Below the pieces are notes generated by a model. That model ran no database searches. It worked only from the letters and a program-made list of their open reading frames with translations, and was not told the DNA's origin. Made by a program: the position numbers and the translations under genes. Positions 34,333 through 50,410 of a stretch of 64,000 bases of DNA are shown in pieces. The DNA is from Comamonas sp. GTDB taxonomy: Bacteria; Pseudomonadota; Gammaproteobacteria; Burkholderiales; Burkholderiaceae_C. Each line of letters starts with the position of its first letter. Within the stretch, counting starts at the first letter, position 1. Location: the NCBI GenBank assembly GCA_028690035.1, contig JAQVCA010000003.1, forward strand, positions 186,001-250,000, read 5' to 3'.

Positions 34333-35418
34333 ATGCCTGCTTCTCGCGTACCCGATGTGCTGCACATCGGGCCTTATGCCTTGCCCAATGCCCTGTTCGT
34401 GGCCCCGATGGCGGGGGTCACCGACCGGCCCTTTCGCCAGCTGTGCAAACGGCTGGGGGCGGGGTATGCGGTCAGCGAGATGGTGACCTCGCGCAAGGAT
34501 TTGTGGGACAGCCTCAAAACCAGTCGCCGCGCCAACCATGAGGGGGAGCCGGGGCCGATTGCCGTGCAAATTGCCGGCACCGATGCCGACATGATGGCCG
34601 AAGCGGCGCTGTACAACGTGCAGCGCGGCGCGCAGATCATCGACATCAACATGGGCTGCCCTGCCAAAAAGGTATGCAACAAGTGGGCCGGTTCGGCGCT
34701 GATGCAAAACGAAGCGCTGGCCGAGTCGATTGCCGCTGCGGTGGTTCAGGCCTGCGCGCCACATGGCGTGCCGGTGACGCTGAAAATGCGCACCGGCTGG
34801 TGCGCACAGCACAAAAACGCCGTACAACTGGCGCGCCGCTTTGAGGTGGTGGGTATCCAGATGCTGACCGTGCATGGTCGCACACGCGAACAGGGCTACA
34901 AAGGGGAAGCGGAATACGACACCGTGGCCGCCGTCAAGCAAGCGGTGCGCATTCCCGTGGTGGCCAATGGCGACATCACCAGCCCGGAAAAAGCCTTGGC
35001 GGTTTTGCAAGCCACGGGGGCCGATGCGCTGATGATTGGCCGTGCCGCACAGGGGCGGCCCTGGATTTTTCGGGAGGTGGCGCATTACCTGGCCACCGGC
35101 ACGCATCTGGCCCCACCCTTGGTAGAAGAAGTGCGCCAGCTGCTGCTGGAGCACCTGCAGGACCACTACAGCCTGTACGGCCAAGCCACGGGCGTGCGCA
35201 GCGCGCGCAAGCACATTGCCTGGTACGTGCGCGAGCTGCCCGGTGGCGAGCCACTGCGCCGCCACATCAACACCTTGGAAGACTGCCAGGCCCAGTACCA
35301 GGCAGTCGATGATTATTTTGTACAGCTGGGCCAGCGCATGCAGCGCCTGCCCCCGTCGAGTACGTTAGATACGCTTATGGAGTCCGAGTTGGATTGTCTT
35401 GCTGAGGTGGCCGCATGA
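34333..35418 (+). CDS. dusB: tRNA-dihydrouridine synthase B
   Basis: FMN- and NADPH-dependent enzyme reducing uridine to dihydrouridine in the tRNA D-loop. The TIM-barrel protein of 361 residues has FVAPMAGVTDRPFRQLCKRLGAG, INMGCPAKKVCNKWAGSALM with the catalytic Cys, LKMRTGW, TVHGRTREQGYKGEAEYD and ANGDITSPEKA, in family order. The ATG at 34333 is chosen because the frame's earlier part runs through the promoter. It overlaps fis by four bases, the conserved dusB-fis operon. Confidence 0.95.
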   Translation: MPASRVPDVLHIGPYALPNALFVAPMAGVTDRPFRQLCKRLGAGYAVSEMVTSRKDLWDSLKTSRRANHEGEPGPIAVQIAGTDADMMAEAALYNVQRGAQIIDINMGCPAKKVCNKWAGSALMQNEALAESIAAAVVQACAPHGVPVTLKMRTGWCAQHKNAVQLARRFEVVGIQMLTVHGRTREQGYKGEAEYDTVAAVKQAVRIPVVANGDITSPEKALAVLQATGADALMIGRAAQGRPWIFREVAHYLATGTHLAPPLVEEVRQLLLEHLQDHYSLYGQATGVRSARKHIAWYVRELPGGEPLRRHINTLEDCQAQYQAVDDYFVQLGQRMQRLPPSSTLDTLMESELDCLAEVAA

Positions 35419-35732
35419 GCCAGCCCTTCCCTTCCCCTTCTACCGCACAGCAGCCGCCCGCGGCCCTGTCGCCTGTCACCAGCGGCCCCGCCGTGCAAGC
35501 GGCCAGCACCGATCTGCAGGCCTGCGTGCGCGCCAGCTTGCAGGCCTACTTTGACGATCTGGGCGGCGAAACCCCGGCCAATATGTACGACATGGTGCTG
35601 CGCCTGGTAGAGCTGCCGCTGCTGGAGACCGTCATGGCCCAGGCCGACCAGAACCAGTCGCGCGCTGCGCAGTGGCTGGGCTTGAACCGCAACACTTTGC
35701 GCAAGAAATTGCAAGAGCACGAACTGCTCTAA
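35415..35732 (+). CDS. fis: DNA-binding protein Fis
   Basis: Nucleoid-associated factor for inversion stimulation, 105 residues. The C-terminal ~75 residues carry the Fis fold and helix-turn-helix (NQSRAAQWLGLNRNTLRKKLQEHELL). The N-terminal 30 residues are a Pro/Ala/Ser-rich extension replacing the beta-hairpin arm region of the enteric protein. Coupled to dusB by an ATGA overlap, as usual. Confidence 0.95.
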   Translation: MSQPFPSPSTAQQPPAALSPVTSGPAVQAASTDLQACVRASLQAYFDDLGGETPANMYDMVLRLVELPLLETVMAQADQNQSRAAQWLGLNRNTLRKKLQEHELL

Positions 35733-35737
35733 TTCGA

Positions 35738-35779
35738 TAGCTGCCAGCGCTTGCCCAGTAAGCGCTAAAGCCACTTTTT
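35738..35779. repeat. Palindromic repeat copy 11 (monomer, fis-purH)
   Basis: Single unit: TAGCTGCCAGCGCTTGCCC, AGTAAGCGCT, T-rich tail. AGCGCTT/AAGCGCT forms a short hairpin. It lies in the 77-bp fis-purH gap. Confidence 0.8.
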
Positions 35780-35809
35780 ATTCATAACTCTTTACGAGAA
35801 AACTGCACC

Positions 35810-37396
35810 ATGAACGCCCTGCTTTCCGTCTCTGACAAAACCGGCATCGTTGAATTTGCCCAAGCCCTGCATGCGCTGGGCATCAAGCTGCTGTCCACCG
35901 GCGGCACTGCCAAACTGCTCGCTGAGGCGGGTTTGCCCGTCACAGAAGTGGCGGAAGTGACACAGTTCCCCGAAATGCTCGATGGCCGTGTCAAAACCCT
36001 GCACCCCAAAGTGCACGGTGGTCTGCTGGCTCGCCGCGATGTGCCCGAGCACATGGCTGCTCTGGCCGAGCACAGCATCGACACCATCGACCTGCTGGTC
36101 GTGAACCTGTACCCCTTTGAAGCCACCGTGGCCAAGCCCGGCTGCACCCTGGCCGACGCGATTGAAAACATCGACATCGGTGGCCCCGCCATGGTGCGCT
36201 CTGCCGCCAAGAACTGGAAAGACGTGGGCGTGGTCACCGCTGCCGACCAGTACGACGCTGTGCTGGCTGAACTCAAGGCCAACGGCAAGCTGTCGGATGC
36301 GCTGCGCTTTAGCCTGTCGGTCGCCGCATTCAACCGCATCAGTCAGTACGACGGCGCCATCAGCGATTACTTGTCCAGCGTGCAACTCGAAGCCGACCAG
36401 CTCTCGGAAAGCTACACCCCTGCGCGCGCGCAGTTCCCCGACCAGTTCAACGCCCAGTACGTCAAGGTGCAAGACCTGCGCTACGGCGAAAACAGCCACC
36501 AGCAAGCCGCCTGGTACCGCGACTTGGCCCCCGCTGCGGGCAGCCTGGCCACCGGTGTGCAGCTGCAGGGCAAGGAACTGTCCTACAACAACATTGCCGA
36601 TGCCGATGCCGCATGGGAATGCGTCAAGAGCTTTGAAGCGCCTGCCTGCGTGATCGTCAAGCACGCCAACCCCTGCGGCGTGGCCGTGGGCAAAGACGCG
36701 CACGAAGCCTATGCCAAGGCCTTCCAGACCGACCCCACCAGCGCCTTTGGCGGCATCATCGCCTTCAACCGCGTGGTTGATAAGGCCGCAGCGGAAGCCG
36801 TGGTCAAGCAGTTTGTGGAAGTGCTGATGGCCCCCGGCTTTACCGCCGAAGCGCTGGAAGTGTTCAAGCCCAAGGTCAATGTGCGCCTGATGCAAATTGC
36901 CCTGCCCGACAACTACGCCCAGGCACGCAACGCGCTGGAAACCAAGCGCGTGGGCTCGGGCCTGCTGGTGCAATCGGCCGACAACCACGAGCTGGCGCTG
37001 GCCGACCTGAAGGTGGTCACCGTCAAGCAGCCCACGCCTGAAGAACTGCAAGACCTGCTGTTTGCCTGGAAAGTGGCCAAGTACGTCAAGTCCAATGCCA
37101 TCGTGTTCTGCAAAAACGGCATGACCATGGGCGTGGGCGCAGGCCAGATGTCGCGTCTGGACTCGGCACGTATTGCTTCCATCAAGGCACAGGCTGCGAA
37201 TCTGAGCCTGCAAAACACCGTGGTGGCGTCGGATGCCTTCTTCCCCTTCCGCGATGGTCTGGATGTGGTGGTCGATGCGGGCGCAACCTGCGTGGCCCAG
37301 CCCGGCGGCTCCATGCGCGACCAGGAAGTGATCGACGCCGCCAACGAGCGCGGCGTGGCCATGGTCTTCACCGGCGTGCGTCACTTCCGCCATTGA
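35810..37396 (+). CDS. purH: Bifunctional AICAR transformylase / IMP cyclohydrolase
   Basis: Catalyses the last two steps of purine synthesis to IMP. The 528-residue protein begins with the MGS-like IMP cyclohydrolase domain ([42 protein letters not shown]). The AICAR transformylase domain follows ([16 protein letters not shown], catalytic [44 protein letters not shown]). Full length and order match the family. A strong bidirectional terminator shared with hemL follows. Confidence 0.97.
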   Translation: MNALLSVSDKTGIVEFAQALHALGIKLLSTGGTAKLLAEAGLPVTEVAEVTQFPEMLDGRVKTLHPKVHGGLLARRDVPEHMAALAEHSIDTIDLLVVNLYPFEATVAKPGCTLADAIENIDIGGPAMVRSAAKNWKDVGVVTAADQYDAVLAELKANGKLSDALRFSLSVAAFNRISQYDGAISDYLSSVQLEADQLSESYTPARAQFPDQFNAQYVKVQDLRYGENSHQQAAWYRDLAPAAGSLATGVQLQGKELSYNNIADADAAWECVKSFEAPACVIVKHANPCGVAVGKDAHEAYAKAFQTDPTSAFGGIIAFNRVVDKAAAEAVVKQFVEVLMAPGFTAEALEVFKPKVNVRLMQIALPDNYAQARNALETKRVGSGLLVQSADNHELALADLKVVTVKQPTPEELQDLLFAWKVAKYVKSNAIVFCKNGMTMGVGAGQMSRLDSARIASIKAQAANLSLQNTVVASDAFFPFRDGLDVVVDAGATCVAQPGGSMRDQEVIDAANERGVAMVFTGVRHFRH

Positions 37397-37448
37397 TCTG
37401 ACGGGTGTGCTGTGGCACGGCATGCGCTGTGCCACGACCACCTCCCAT

Positions 37449-37490
37449 AAAAAAACGGCCCCGCATATTGCATTGCGGGGCCGTTTTTTT
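37449..37490. terminator. Bidirectional terminator between purH and hemL
   Basis: Ten-bp GC stem CGGCCCCGCA/TGCGGGGCCG (37456-37465, 37474-37483), flanked by A6 on the left and T7 on the right, so it works for purH (plus) and hemL (minus). Confidence 0.93.
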
Positions 37491-37546
37491 AGGAGCTATT
37501 TGCGCTTGCTGGATAAGGCTAAATACCTAAAAAGACCAAAATTTTA
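37490..37546. repeat. Palindromic repeat copy 12 (half unit, after purH terminator)
   Basis: AGGAGCTATTTGCGCTTGC, TGGATAAGGCTAAATACC, then an A/T-rich tail, immediately adjoining the terminator. Confidence 0.75.
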
Positions 37547-37582
37547 ACCTTCCTTGTCTGACGAGCTTGTGCCGCTTGCCAC

Positions 37583-38886
37583 TTACAGGGTCTTGAACAC
37601 GGCACGCGCGGTTTCGATGGTGCGGTCGATGTCTTCCTGGGTGTGTGCGGCGCTCATGAAACCGGCTTCGTACAGCGCCGGGGCAAAGTATTCACCTTGC
37701 TGCAGCATGCCGTGGAAGAAGCGGTTGAAGCGCTGGCCGTCGGTGGTCAGCACCTGCGGGTAGTTGCTGGGCAGCTCGGGCAGGAAGAAAAAGCCGAACA
37801 TGCCGCCTTGCCAGTCCACGCTGAAGGGGATACCTGCGGCGTCGGCCTCGGACTTGAGGCCCTGCATCAGTTGCCCGGTCTTGAGGTGCAGCTCGGCATG
37901 AAAGCCGGGTGCGCTGATCAGCTCCAAGGTTTTGAGGCCACAGGCCGTAGCCACGGGGTTGCCCGACAGCGTGCCCGCCTGGTACACCGCGCCGGTGGGC
38001 GAGAGCTTTTCCATGATCTCGCGTCGGCCTCCAAAAGCGGCCAGCGGCATGCCACCGCCAATGACTTTGCCCATGACGGTAAGGTCGGGCTTGAAACCTT
38101 CAATTTTTTGCGCATACAGGCTCTGCGCGCTGCCCAGGGCCACGCGGCAGCCGGTCATGACCTCGTCGTAAATCATCAACGCGCCGTGCTGCTGCGTCAG
38201 CTCGCGGATGCGGCGGGTGAACTCGACCGTGGCACGCACAAAATTCATGTTGCCGGCAATGGGTTCCATGATGACGCAGGCAATTTCTTCGCCCATCTTG
38301 GCAAAGGCTTCTTCGAGCTGCGCCACGTCGTTGTATTCGAGCACGATGGTGTCTTTGACCACATCGGCCGGTACGCCCGCCGAGGACGAGCTGCCAAATG
38401 TGGCCAGGCCCGATCCGGCTTTGACCAGCAGCGCATCGGCATGGCCGTGGTAGCAGCCGTTGAACTTGATGATCTTGTTGCGCCCAGTAAAACCACGGGC
38501 CAGGCGCAGAGCGCTCATGCCCGCTTCGGTGCCCGAGCTGACCAAGCGCACCATCTCCATGCTGGGGATGAGGGCCAGCAGACGCTCGGCCAGCAGCACC
38601 TCGCGCTCGGTGGGCGCGCCGTAGCTGAAGCCTTCATCCACAGCGGCATGCACGGTGGCAACCACCTCCGGGTGGCCGTGACCCAGAATCATCGGGCCCC
38701 AGCTGCCGATGTAGTCGGTAAAGCGCTGGCCGTTTTTGTCCCAGAAATACGCCCCTTGGGCGCGTTCGACAAAACGCGGTACGCCACCCACGGCATTGAA
38801 GGCTCGGACGGGGGAGTTCACACCACCAGGGATCACACGCCGTGCGCGTGCCAGCAGATTTTGATTCAGGTCAGTGTTCTGTGTCA
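37583..38886 (-). CDS. hemL: Glutamate-1-semialdehyde 2,1-aminomutase
   Basis: PLP enzyme converting glutamate-1-semialdehyde to 5-aminolevulinate for heme synthesis. The 434-residue protein shows [51 protein letters not shown] and the PLP-binding Lys in [11 protein letters not shown] (about 265-275). After DEVMTG the usual Phe is Cys here. The ATG at 38886 is set by the family N-terminus; the gene overlaps the 3' end of the thiD-like gene by 16 bp, so expression is probably coupled. Confidence 0.95.
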
Positions 38887-39971
38887 TTGGAAGAGATGGC
38901 AAAGCCCGCCGGGGGCGGGCGGTGGTCGGATGCGTCCGGATCATCGGACGCGGCGGACTCGGGCGGTGTGGCCGGGCCGTTGGATGCGTTGGGTAAATCG
39001 CTGACGCTGTCTGGATCGAAGCCACCATCGCCATCGCCGTCGCCGTCGCCGTCGCCATCACCATCGTTTTCAGTGTCGGGCTGCGCCCAGAACATGCGGT
39101 CTGGAATCCAGCGCCCCATGCCTGGGCGAAAGGCATGCCCCAGGCTGTGGTCCATGTATTCGAGCGCTTCCTGTGCCGATCCGGCCAGGTCGTTGCCAGC
39201 AGCAAGCAACGCAGTCAGAGCGGCGGAGATAGTGTCACCCGTGCCCAAAAATTGCTCGTGAAACAGCTCAAACTTGCTGCTGGCCAACACGGTTTCGGTG
39301 CTGGCCAGCACGTTATCCAGGTAATCGCCGGGCAGCGGGATGCCCGTGACCAGAACAAAAGGCACATCATGCGCTTCAGCCGCCTTGGCAATATCGCGCG
39401 GGCCGGGTGGGCGGCTGCTGTGCCAATCGGGCAGCAGCCATCGCGCCAGCGTTCCGTGGTTGCCTACCAGCACGGAGGTCTGCGGCAGCATCAGCTCGGC
39501 AAAGGCATCCATGTACTCTTCCAGCGCATCGCCTTCTTGCCACCAAGACAGATCGGGCATGTAGCTGATGACGGGGATGTCAGGGTAGTCGCTGCAAAGT
39601 TGGGCAATGCTGCTGAGATTGGCGGGCGAGCCAGCAAATCCCAGCTTGATGGCCGCCACAGGCATGTCTTCGAGGATGGTGCGCGCTTGGTCGGCAACCA
39701 GCTCATCGTCCAGGGCCGTGTGGCTGAACACCCGGCTGGTGTCGCTGACATACACCCCACAGGCCACAGACACCGGGTGCGCGCCCACACTGGCGATGGT
39801 CACCATGTCAACGCCCAGCCCCCAGCCGCCACAGGGATCCAAGGCGTTGAAACTCATCACACACAACGGATGGTGTGCGCTGGAATCAGCGGTGTCGTTG
39901 CCGTCGGTAGGGGGTGGAGAAGCTGAAGAAGGAGAGGGCGCTGCAGCCTGTGCAGCGAAAGAGTGCGTCAT
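38871..39971 (-). CDS. thiD: Hydroxymethylpyrimidine/phosphomethylpyrimidine kinase-like protein with Gly-Asp tail
   Basis: Ribokinase-fold protein of 366 residues placed before hemL as thiD is in this family. The substrate end reads [32 protein letters not shown] (about 38-70), equivalent to the AGSDPSGGAGI block of ThiD but diverged. The active site [14 protein letters not shown] (about 245) keeps the catalytic Asp. Unusually, the last ~75 residues form an acidic, disordered tail with six Gly-Asp pairs followed by a Pro/Ser/Asp-rich end that overlaps the hemL start. Phosphorylation of HMP in thiamine synthesis is the likely role, but the divergence leaves room for another pyrimidine or vitamin kinase. 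Confidence 0.75.
   Translation of the reverse strand: MTHSFAAQAAAPSPSSASPPPTDGNDTADSSAHHPLCVMSFNALDPCGGWGLGVDMVTIASVGAHPVSVACGVYVSDTSRVFSHTALDDELVADQARTILEDMPVAAIKLGFAGSPANLSSIAQLCSDYPDIPVISYMPDLSWWQEGDALEEYMDAFAELMLPQTSVLVGNHGTLARWLLPDWHSSRPPGPRDIAKAAEAHDVPFVLVTGIPLPGDYLDNVLASTETVLASSKFELFHEQFLGTGDTISAALTALLAAGNDLAGSAQEALEYMDHSLGHAFRPGMGRWIPDRMFWAQPDTENDGDGDGDGDGDGDGGFDPDSVSDLPNASNGPATPPESAASDDPDASDHRPPPAGFAISSNDTEH
39024..39068. repeat. Six-base microsatellite coding for (Gly-Asp)6
   Basis: Tandem GGCGAC/GGTGAC-type hexamers on the minus strand within the thiD-like gene. Length change by whole units would keep the frame. Confidence 0.8.
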
Positions 39972-40031
39972 TGCGTCGCCATGTGCTCCGGCACGACCAG
40001 CGGCATGCCAGAGTCAGGGTAAAAGTCTAGA

Positions 40032-40050
40032 TAGAATCGTTTGCATTCTA
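40032..40050. promoter_or_regulatory. Inverted repeat TAGAAT-7-ATTCTA between thiD and pilG
   Basis: Each arm is a -10-like hexamer facing away from the other gene, so this may be a pair of overlapping divergent promoters, or an operator. No clear -35 elements were seen. Confidence 0.35.
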
Positions 40051-40168
40051 AGTGAAGCCGTTTTAAGCTGCGCCGGGCGTGGCAATCCGTGCAGGGACAG
40101 GTGTGCCGCCTTGCTGCTTCACCCGACCGCCGCGCTTCAAGTTACAACAACTACAGGGGGTTCTTCCG

Positions 40169-40555
40169 TTGAGTACAACCAGCCAATCGTTCAAGGTGTT
40201 GGTCATTGACGACAGCAACACCATCCGACGCAGTGCCGAGATTTTTCTCAAGCAGGGCGGTCATGAAGTCTTGTTGGCTGAGGATGGCTTCGATGCGCTG
40301 GCCAAAGTCAACGATTTTCAACCCCAGTTGATTTTTTGCGACATCCTCATGCCGCGCTTGGATGGCTACCAGACCAGCGCCATCATTAAACGTAATGCAC
40401 GTTTTGCGGATACGCCTATCGTTATGCTGTCCTCCAAGGATGGCGTTTTCGACAAGGCCCGCGGTCGCATGGTTGGCTGCCAAGAATATCTGACCAAACC
40501 TTTCACCAAAGATCAGCTGTTGCAAACCGTGCAAAAGCTCGGCAAGTCCGGCTAA
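40169..40555 (+). CDS. pilG: Twitching-motility response regulator PilG
   Basis: Single receiver-domain protein (128 residues), CheY-like, phosphorylated by the ChpA kinase to promote pilus extension. It shows VLVIDDSNTIRRSAEIFL, phospho-Asp in FCDILMPRLDGY, the Ser of MLSSKDGVFD, and the Lys of YLTKPF. TTG at 40169 is preferred: AGGGGG precedes it at good spacing, while the ATG at 40079 has no such signal and would add a poorly conserved 30 residues. First gene of the pil-chp operon. Confidence 0.92.
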   Translation: MSTTSQSFKVLVIDDSNTIRRSAEIFLKQGGHEVLLAEDGFDALAKVNDFQPQLIFCDILMPRLDGYQTSAIIKRNARFADTPIVMLSSKDGVFDKARGRMVGCQEYLTKPFTKDQLLQTVQKLGKSG

Positions 40556-40608
40556 TCGCTCTTTGTTTTCTTCCGCTTACTTAGCCTCTTCTTATTGAGG
40601 AAGTCACC

Positions 40609-40974
40609 ATGCCCATACAAACTGTCCTCGTCGTTGACGACTCCAAAACTGAATTGATGTTCTTGACCGATATGCTGCAAAAGCGTGGGCTTGCCGTGCG
40701 CACAGCCGAAAACGCCGAGCAGGCCATGCAGTCGCTCGCAGAAGTCAAACCCGATTTGATTTTGATGGACGTGGTCATGCCTGGACAGAACGGCTTTCAG
40801 CTCACGCGTTCCATCTCACGCACCCCAGAGTACGCGGGCATTCCCATCATCATGTGCACCAGCAAGAACCAAGAGACCGACAAGGTGTGGGGCTTGCGCC
40901 AAGGTGCGCGCGATTACGTCACCAAACCGGTGAACCCCGCCGAGTTGTGGGCCAAGATTTCGGCGCTGGAATAA
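40609..40974 (+). CDS. pilH: Twitching-motility response regulator PilH
   Basis: Second stand-alone receiver of the Chp system (121 residues), thought in relatives to act on pilus retraction or as a phosphate sink. Visible are VLVVDDSKTELMFL, phospho-Asp in LMDVVMPGQNGFQL, CTSKNQETDKVWGLRQGARDY and VTKPVNP. GAGGAAG upstream supports the ATG. It follows pilG after 53 bp and precedes pilI by 3 bp. Confidence 0.93.
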   Translation: MPIQTVLVVDDSKTELMFLTDMLQKRGLAVRTAENAEQAMQSLAEVKPDLILMDVVMPGQNGFQLTRSISRTPEYAGIPIIMCTSKNQETDKVWGLRQGARDYVTKPVNPAELWAKISALE

Positions 40975-40977
40975 GTC

Positions 40978-41514
40978 ATGGGTGTCGGACGTTCTAAACA
41001 ATCGTTACAAGAGTTACAGGCCCGTTTGGCAGAGCGTCTGTTGGCAGCACGAACCGATGGCGTAGATTCTGCACAATGGCTGGCTGTGCAGGCTGGAGGA
41101 AGAAACTATCTGGTGCCTTTGGCGCAAGCTGGCGAGATTTTCCCTTGGGCAGGTTTGCAAAGCGTGCCTTATGCCCAAGCTTGGTTTTGGGGTGTGGCCA
41201 GTCTGCGTGGTGATCTGCTGGGTGTGATTGATCTGGCAGGCTTGCTGGGCCATCCGGTAGAGCGTTCGCAGCAAGCGCTGGCAGAAACCAGCCTGCTGGT
41301 CATCAATCCAGCCCTACAGGTGAATGCCGCCCTAGTGGTGGATCGCTTGCTGGGCTTGCGCAATGGTGATGCCTTGCATGCCTCCCCCCAGACGCAGCCT
41401 GAGAGCGTGCATGGGTCGGGACGCATGTGGTGCGATGAGCAGGGACTGCAATGGCAAGAACTGAACCTGCAGACTTTGGTGCAGACACCTGAGTTTTTGC
41501 GCGTATCGCAGTGA
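40978..41514 (+). CDS. pilI: CheW-like adaptor PilI
   Basis: Couples the PilJ receptor to the ChpA kinase. The 178-residue protein has a CheW fold from about residue 35 (WLAVQAGGRNYLVPLAQAGEIFPW, WGVASLRGDLLGVIDLAGLLG, LVVDRLLGLRN). It starts immediately after pilH and leads into pilJ with a 23-bp gap, so it is in the middle of the operon. Typical length for PilI. Confidence 0.92.
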   Translation: MGVGRSKQSLQELQARLAERLLAARTDGVDSAQWLAVQAGGRNYLVPLAQAGEIFPWAGLQSVPYAQAWFWGVASLRGDLLGVIDLAGLLGHPVERSQQALAETSLLVINPALQVNAALVVDRLLGLRNGDALHASPQTQPESVHGSGRMWCDEQGLQWQELNLQTLVQTPEFLRVSQ

Positions 41515-41537
41515 CTGAATTCTAAAAAGAGGTACGA

Positions 41538-43766
41538 ATGTCTTTTCTACAGCAGTTTGGCGCTTTGCTAGGCCGTCGCAGTTCCTCCAAAGGGGCCACT
41601 CTTGATGATGCCACTCTGGGCAGTGAATCCCTATTGCAGCAGACCTTGCAAAGCGTACAGAACACCGAACTGCTAGATGGTTCAGCCTTGCTGGAGCAGG
41701 ACAAAATCACCCTACCGTTGTTTGGTACTGCCGCGGCGGCCTCTCATCAGCGCAAGTTACTGACGGTTTTGGCCATTGGTGGCGTAGCGCTGGCACTAAC
41801 CTCGGGCTGGGTACTGCAGCAGTCCGACCGGGCCGCTAAGCAGGTAGCCTCCACCGGGCAGGCCTTGATGCAGGCACAGCGTATGGCCAAGTCTGGTACA
41901 CAGGCACTGTTGGGCGTTCCCCACGCATTTTTGGAGCTGAAAAGCAGCGCCACCGTGTTTGGCAACAACGTACGTGCTCTGGCCCAAGGTGACCCTGAAG
42001 TTGGCATTGTGGCTGTCAAGGAAGACTACCAAGCGGATGTCCGCGCCATGCTAGACGTGGCTGAGCGCTCAGAAAAGAATGCTAAGGCCGTCTATGCCCA
42101 GGAGGATGTGCTGATCAAGGTGGCTGGCGCGTTGCGCGACGTGAACCAGCAATCGGCTGCGCTGCTGGACTTGTCCGAGACAGTGGCGTCCATGGTGATG
42201 CAGGGTAGTGTGCGCCGTGCGGAACTGGAAGCGGTCAGTAAGATGGCCATGCTGACCCAGCGTATTGGTAAGTCGGCCAATGAGTTCCAGTCGTTAGAAG
42301 GGGTGAATCCCGAGGCGGTGTTTCTGTTGGGTAAGGACTTGAATACCTTTCAAGAAATTACCCAAGGTCTGCTCAGTGGCAACGAAGAACTGGGGCTGGC
42401 TGGAACAGAGAACCCCCAAATTCGCGAACAGCTGACTTCTTTAATCGCTCAGTATGAAGCCACGCGCTCCGATGCTGAAGCGATTTTGAGCAATCTGCAA
42501 GGTCTGGTGTCGGCACGAGAAGCCCAAAGCGCAGTGATTGACGATAGCGAAGTGCTGCGCACCCAGTTGGAGTCATTGCAAACCCGTCTGTCTGGTGATG
42601 CAGGTATCAGCTGGGGGCAATTGGCTCTGCTGCTGGGCCTGGGCTTGTTTGTGCTGCTGTGCGGCGTAGGTATTGCACGGGTAGCCCTGCTGGACAGCCG
42701 TCAGCGTCAGAAGCAAGCTGAGCAGCAGCAGCGCGAAGCCCGCTTACAAGAACAAGAAGCCAAACGCATCAACGATGCCAACCAGGCGGCTATCTTGCGT
42801 TTGATGAACGAACTGCAAAATCTGGCAGAAGGAGATTTGACCCAGGAAGCCACTGTGACAGAGGACATCACCGGAGCGATTGCTGACTCGGTGAACTACA
42901 CGGTGGAGGAGTTGCGTCTGCTGGTGGGGAACGTGCAGAAAACCGCATCGCAGGTGGTGGATACCACCTCGCAGGTGGACACGACATCGGCACAACTGCT
43001 GGCCACATCGACCGAACAGCTGCGTGAGATTCGTGGCACGGGTCAGACCATTTTGGATATGGCAGCACGCATCACTGCGGTGTCGGAGCAAGCGCAGGCA
43101 TCAGCCGATGTGGCCAACAAGTCGCTGCAAGCAGCCGAGCAAGGGCAGCAGGCTGTGCAAAACACGATTGGCGGCATGAATGCCATTCGCGACCAGATGC
43201 AGGAAACTTCCAAGCGCATCAAGCGTCTGGGCGAGTCTTCGCAAGAAATCGGTGAAATCACCGAGCTGATTTCTGACATTACCGAGCAAACCAACGTGCT
43301 GGCGTTGAATGCAGCCATTCAGGCTGCATCAGCCGGTGAAGCAGGCCGTGGTTTCTCGGTGGTGGCCGAAGAGGTGCAACGCTTGGCAGAGCGCTCTGCC
43401 GATGCGACGCGCCAGATTGCCACGTTGGTGAAAACCATTCAGACCGATACCCAGGACACTGTTGCCGCCATGGAGCGAGCCACCCTGGGCGTGGTGGACG
43501 GAGCCCGCCTGTCTGACTCAGCCGGTGCTGCGCTGGGGCAGATTCATGAGGTCTCACGCCAGTTGGCGGAGCTGATTGAGGAAATTTCCCGCACCACCCA
43601 GGCTGAGGCCAGTATGGCCAACGAGGTGGCACATAGCATCCAACACATTTTCGTGGTGACAGAACAAACCAGTGAAGGAACGCGCAGCACCGCACAGCAG
43701 GTGCGTGACTTGGCGCGTATGGCTCAAGAGCTGCGCCAGTCGGTGGCACGTTTCAGAATTGCATAA
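41538..43766 (+). CDS. pilJ: Type IV pilus chemoreceptor PilJ
   Basis: Methyl-accepting receptor of 742 residues. A cytoplasmic Ser/Leu-rich head (1-68) precedes membrane helix one (about 70-92); the periplasmic PilJ-type four-helix domain (about 100-350) includes [13 protein letters not shown], helix two is at about 357-385, and a HAMP region and long signalling coiled coil follow. The tip reads [43 protein letters not shown] (about 575-620); [14 protein letters not shown] with Gln is typical of PilJ rather than flagellar receptors. It senses pilus- or surface-related signals and controls ChpA. Confidence 0.94.
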   Translation: MSFLQQFGALLGRRSSSKGATLDDATLGSESLLQQTLQSVQNTELLDGSALLEQDKITLPLFGTAAAASHQRKLLTVLAIGGVALALTSGWVLQQSDRAAKQVASTGQALMQAQRMAKSGTQALLGVPHAFLELKSSATVFGNNVRALAQGDPEVGIVAVKEDYQADVRAMLDVAERSEKNAKAVYAQEDVLIKVAGALRDVNQQSAALLDLSETVASMVMQGSVRRAELEAVSKMAMLTQRIGKSANEFQSLEGVNPEAVFLLGKDLNTFQEITQGLLSGNEELGLAGTENPQIREQLTSLIAQYEATRSDAEAILSNLQGLVSAREAQSAVIDDSEVLRTQLESLQTRLSGDAGISWGQLALLLGLGLFVLLCGVGIARVALLDSRQRQKQAEQQQREARLQEQEAKRINDANQAAILRLMNELQNLAEGDLTQEATVTEDITGAIADSVNYTVEELRLLVGNVQKTASQVVDTTSQVDTTSAQLLATSTEQLREIRGTGQTILDMAARITAVSEQAQASADVANKSLQAAEQGQQAVQNTIGGMNAIRDQMQETSKRIKRLGESSQEIGEITELISDITEQTNVLALNAAIQAASAGEAGRGFSVVAEEVQRLAERSADATRQIATLVKTIQTDTQDTVAAMERATLGVVDGARLSDSAGAALGQIHEVSRQLAELIEEISRTTQAEASMANEVAHSIQHIFVVTEQTSEGTRSTAQQVRDLARMAQELRQSVARFRIA

Positions 43767-43817
43767 CAACGCCTAACCTTGGGCACGCAGGTGGCTGAGG
43801 AAGGTCAAGGATGAAGC

Positions 43818-50210
<6,393 letters not shown>

Positions 50211-50253
50211 CCGCAGAGCCAGCCACGCGACACAGCACCAATACTGCAAAAAT

Positions 50254-50338
50254 AAGAGCTGCTAGCGCTTAACCAGCAATGATTTCAGGCACAAAACCTT
50301 TTGAAATCCTTACTGGCAAAGCGCTGGCAGCTTTTTTT
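50254..50338. repeat. Palindromic repeat copy 13 (after chpA)
   Basis: Well-preserved dimer: AAGAGCTGCTAGCGCTTAA, TGATTTCAGG / CCTTTTGAAATCC, AGCGCTGGCAGCTTTTTTT. It probably terminates the pil-chp operon. Confidence 0.9.
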
Positions 50339-50397
50339 ATGGAAGCAGGCCCTGGGGCTGATACGCGCCAGCACGGGGCGCCCAGGACGGGCGCGCA

Positions 50398-50403
50398 TAA
50401 AAT
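50398..50403 (+). promoter_or_regulatory. TAAAAT -10 hexamer 7 bp before the yqgE ATG
   Basis: The AATCGCGCCCATG context is identical to that of uvrD; predicts a leaderless operon mRNA. Confidence 0.5.
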
Positions 50404-50410
50404 CGCGCCC

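Noticed and set aside
35733-35809. Stem-loop before purH considered as a purine riboswitch
   Set aside because: It is a monomer of the dispersed repeat, too short and without a purine aptamer core.
35792-37441. 549-codon minus-strand frame opposite purH
   Set aside because: Exact shadow of purH, with no independent evidence.
39972-40168. Search for a rubredoxin gene expected between thiD and pilG in some relatives
   Set aside because: No CxxC-containing frame of suitable length is present; only promoter-like sequence.
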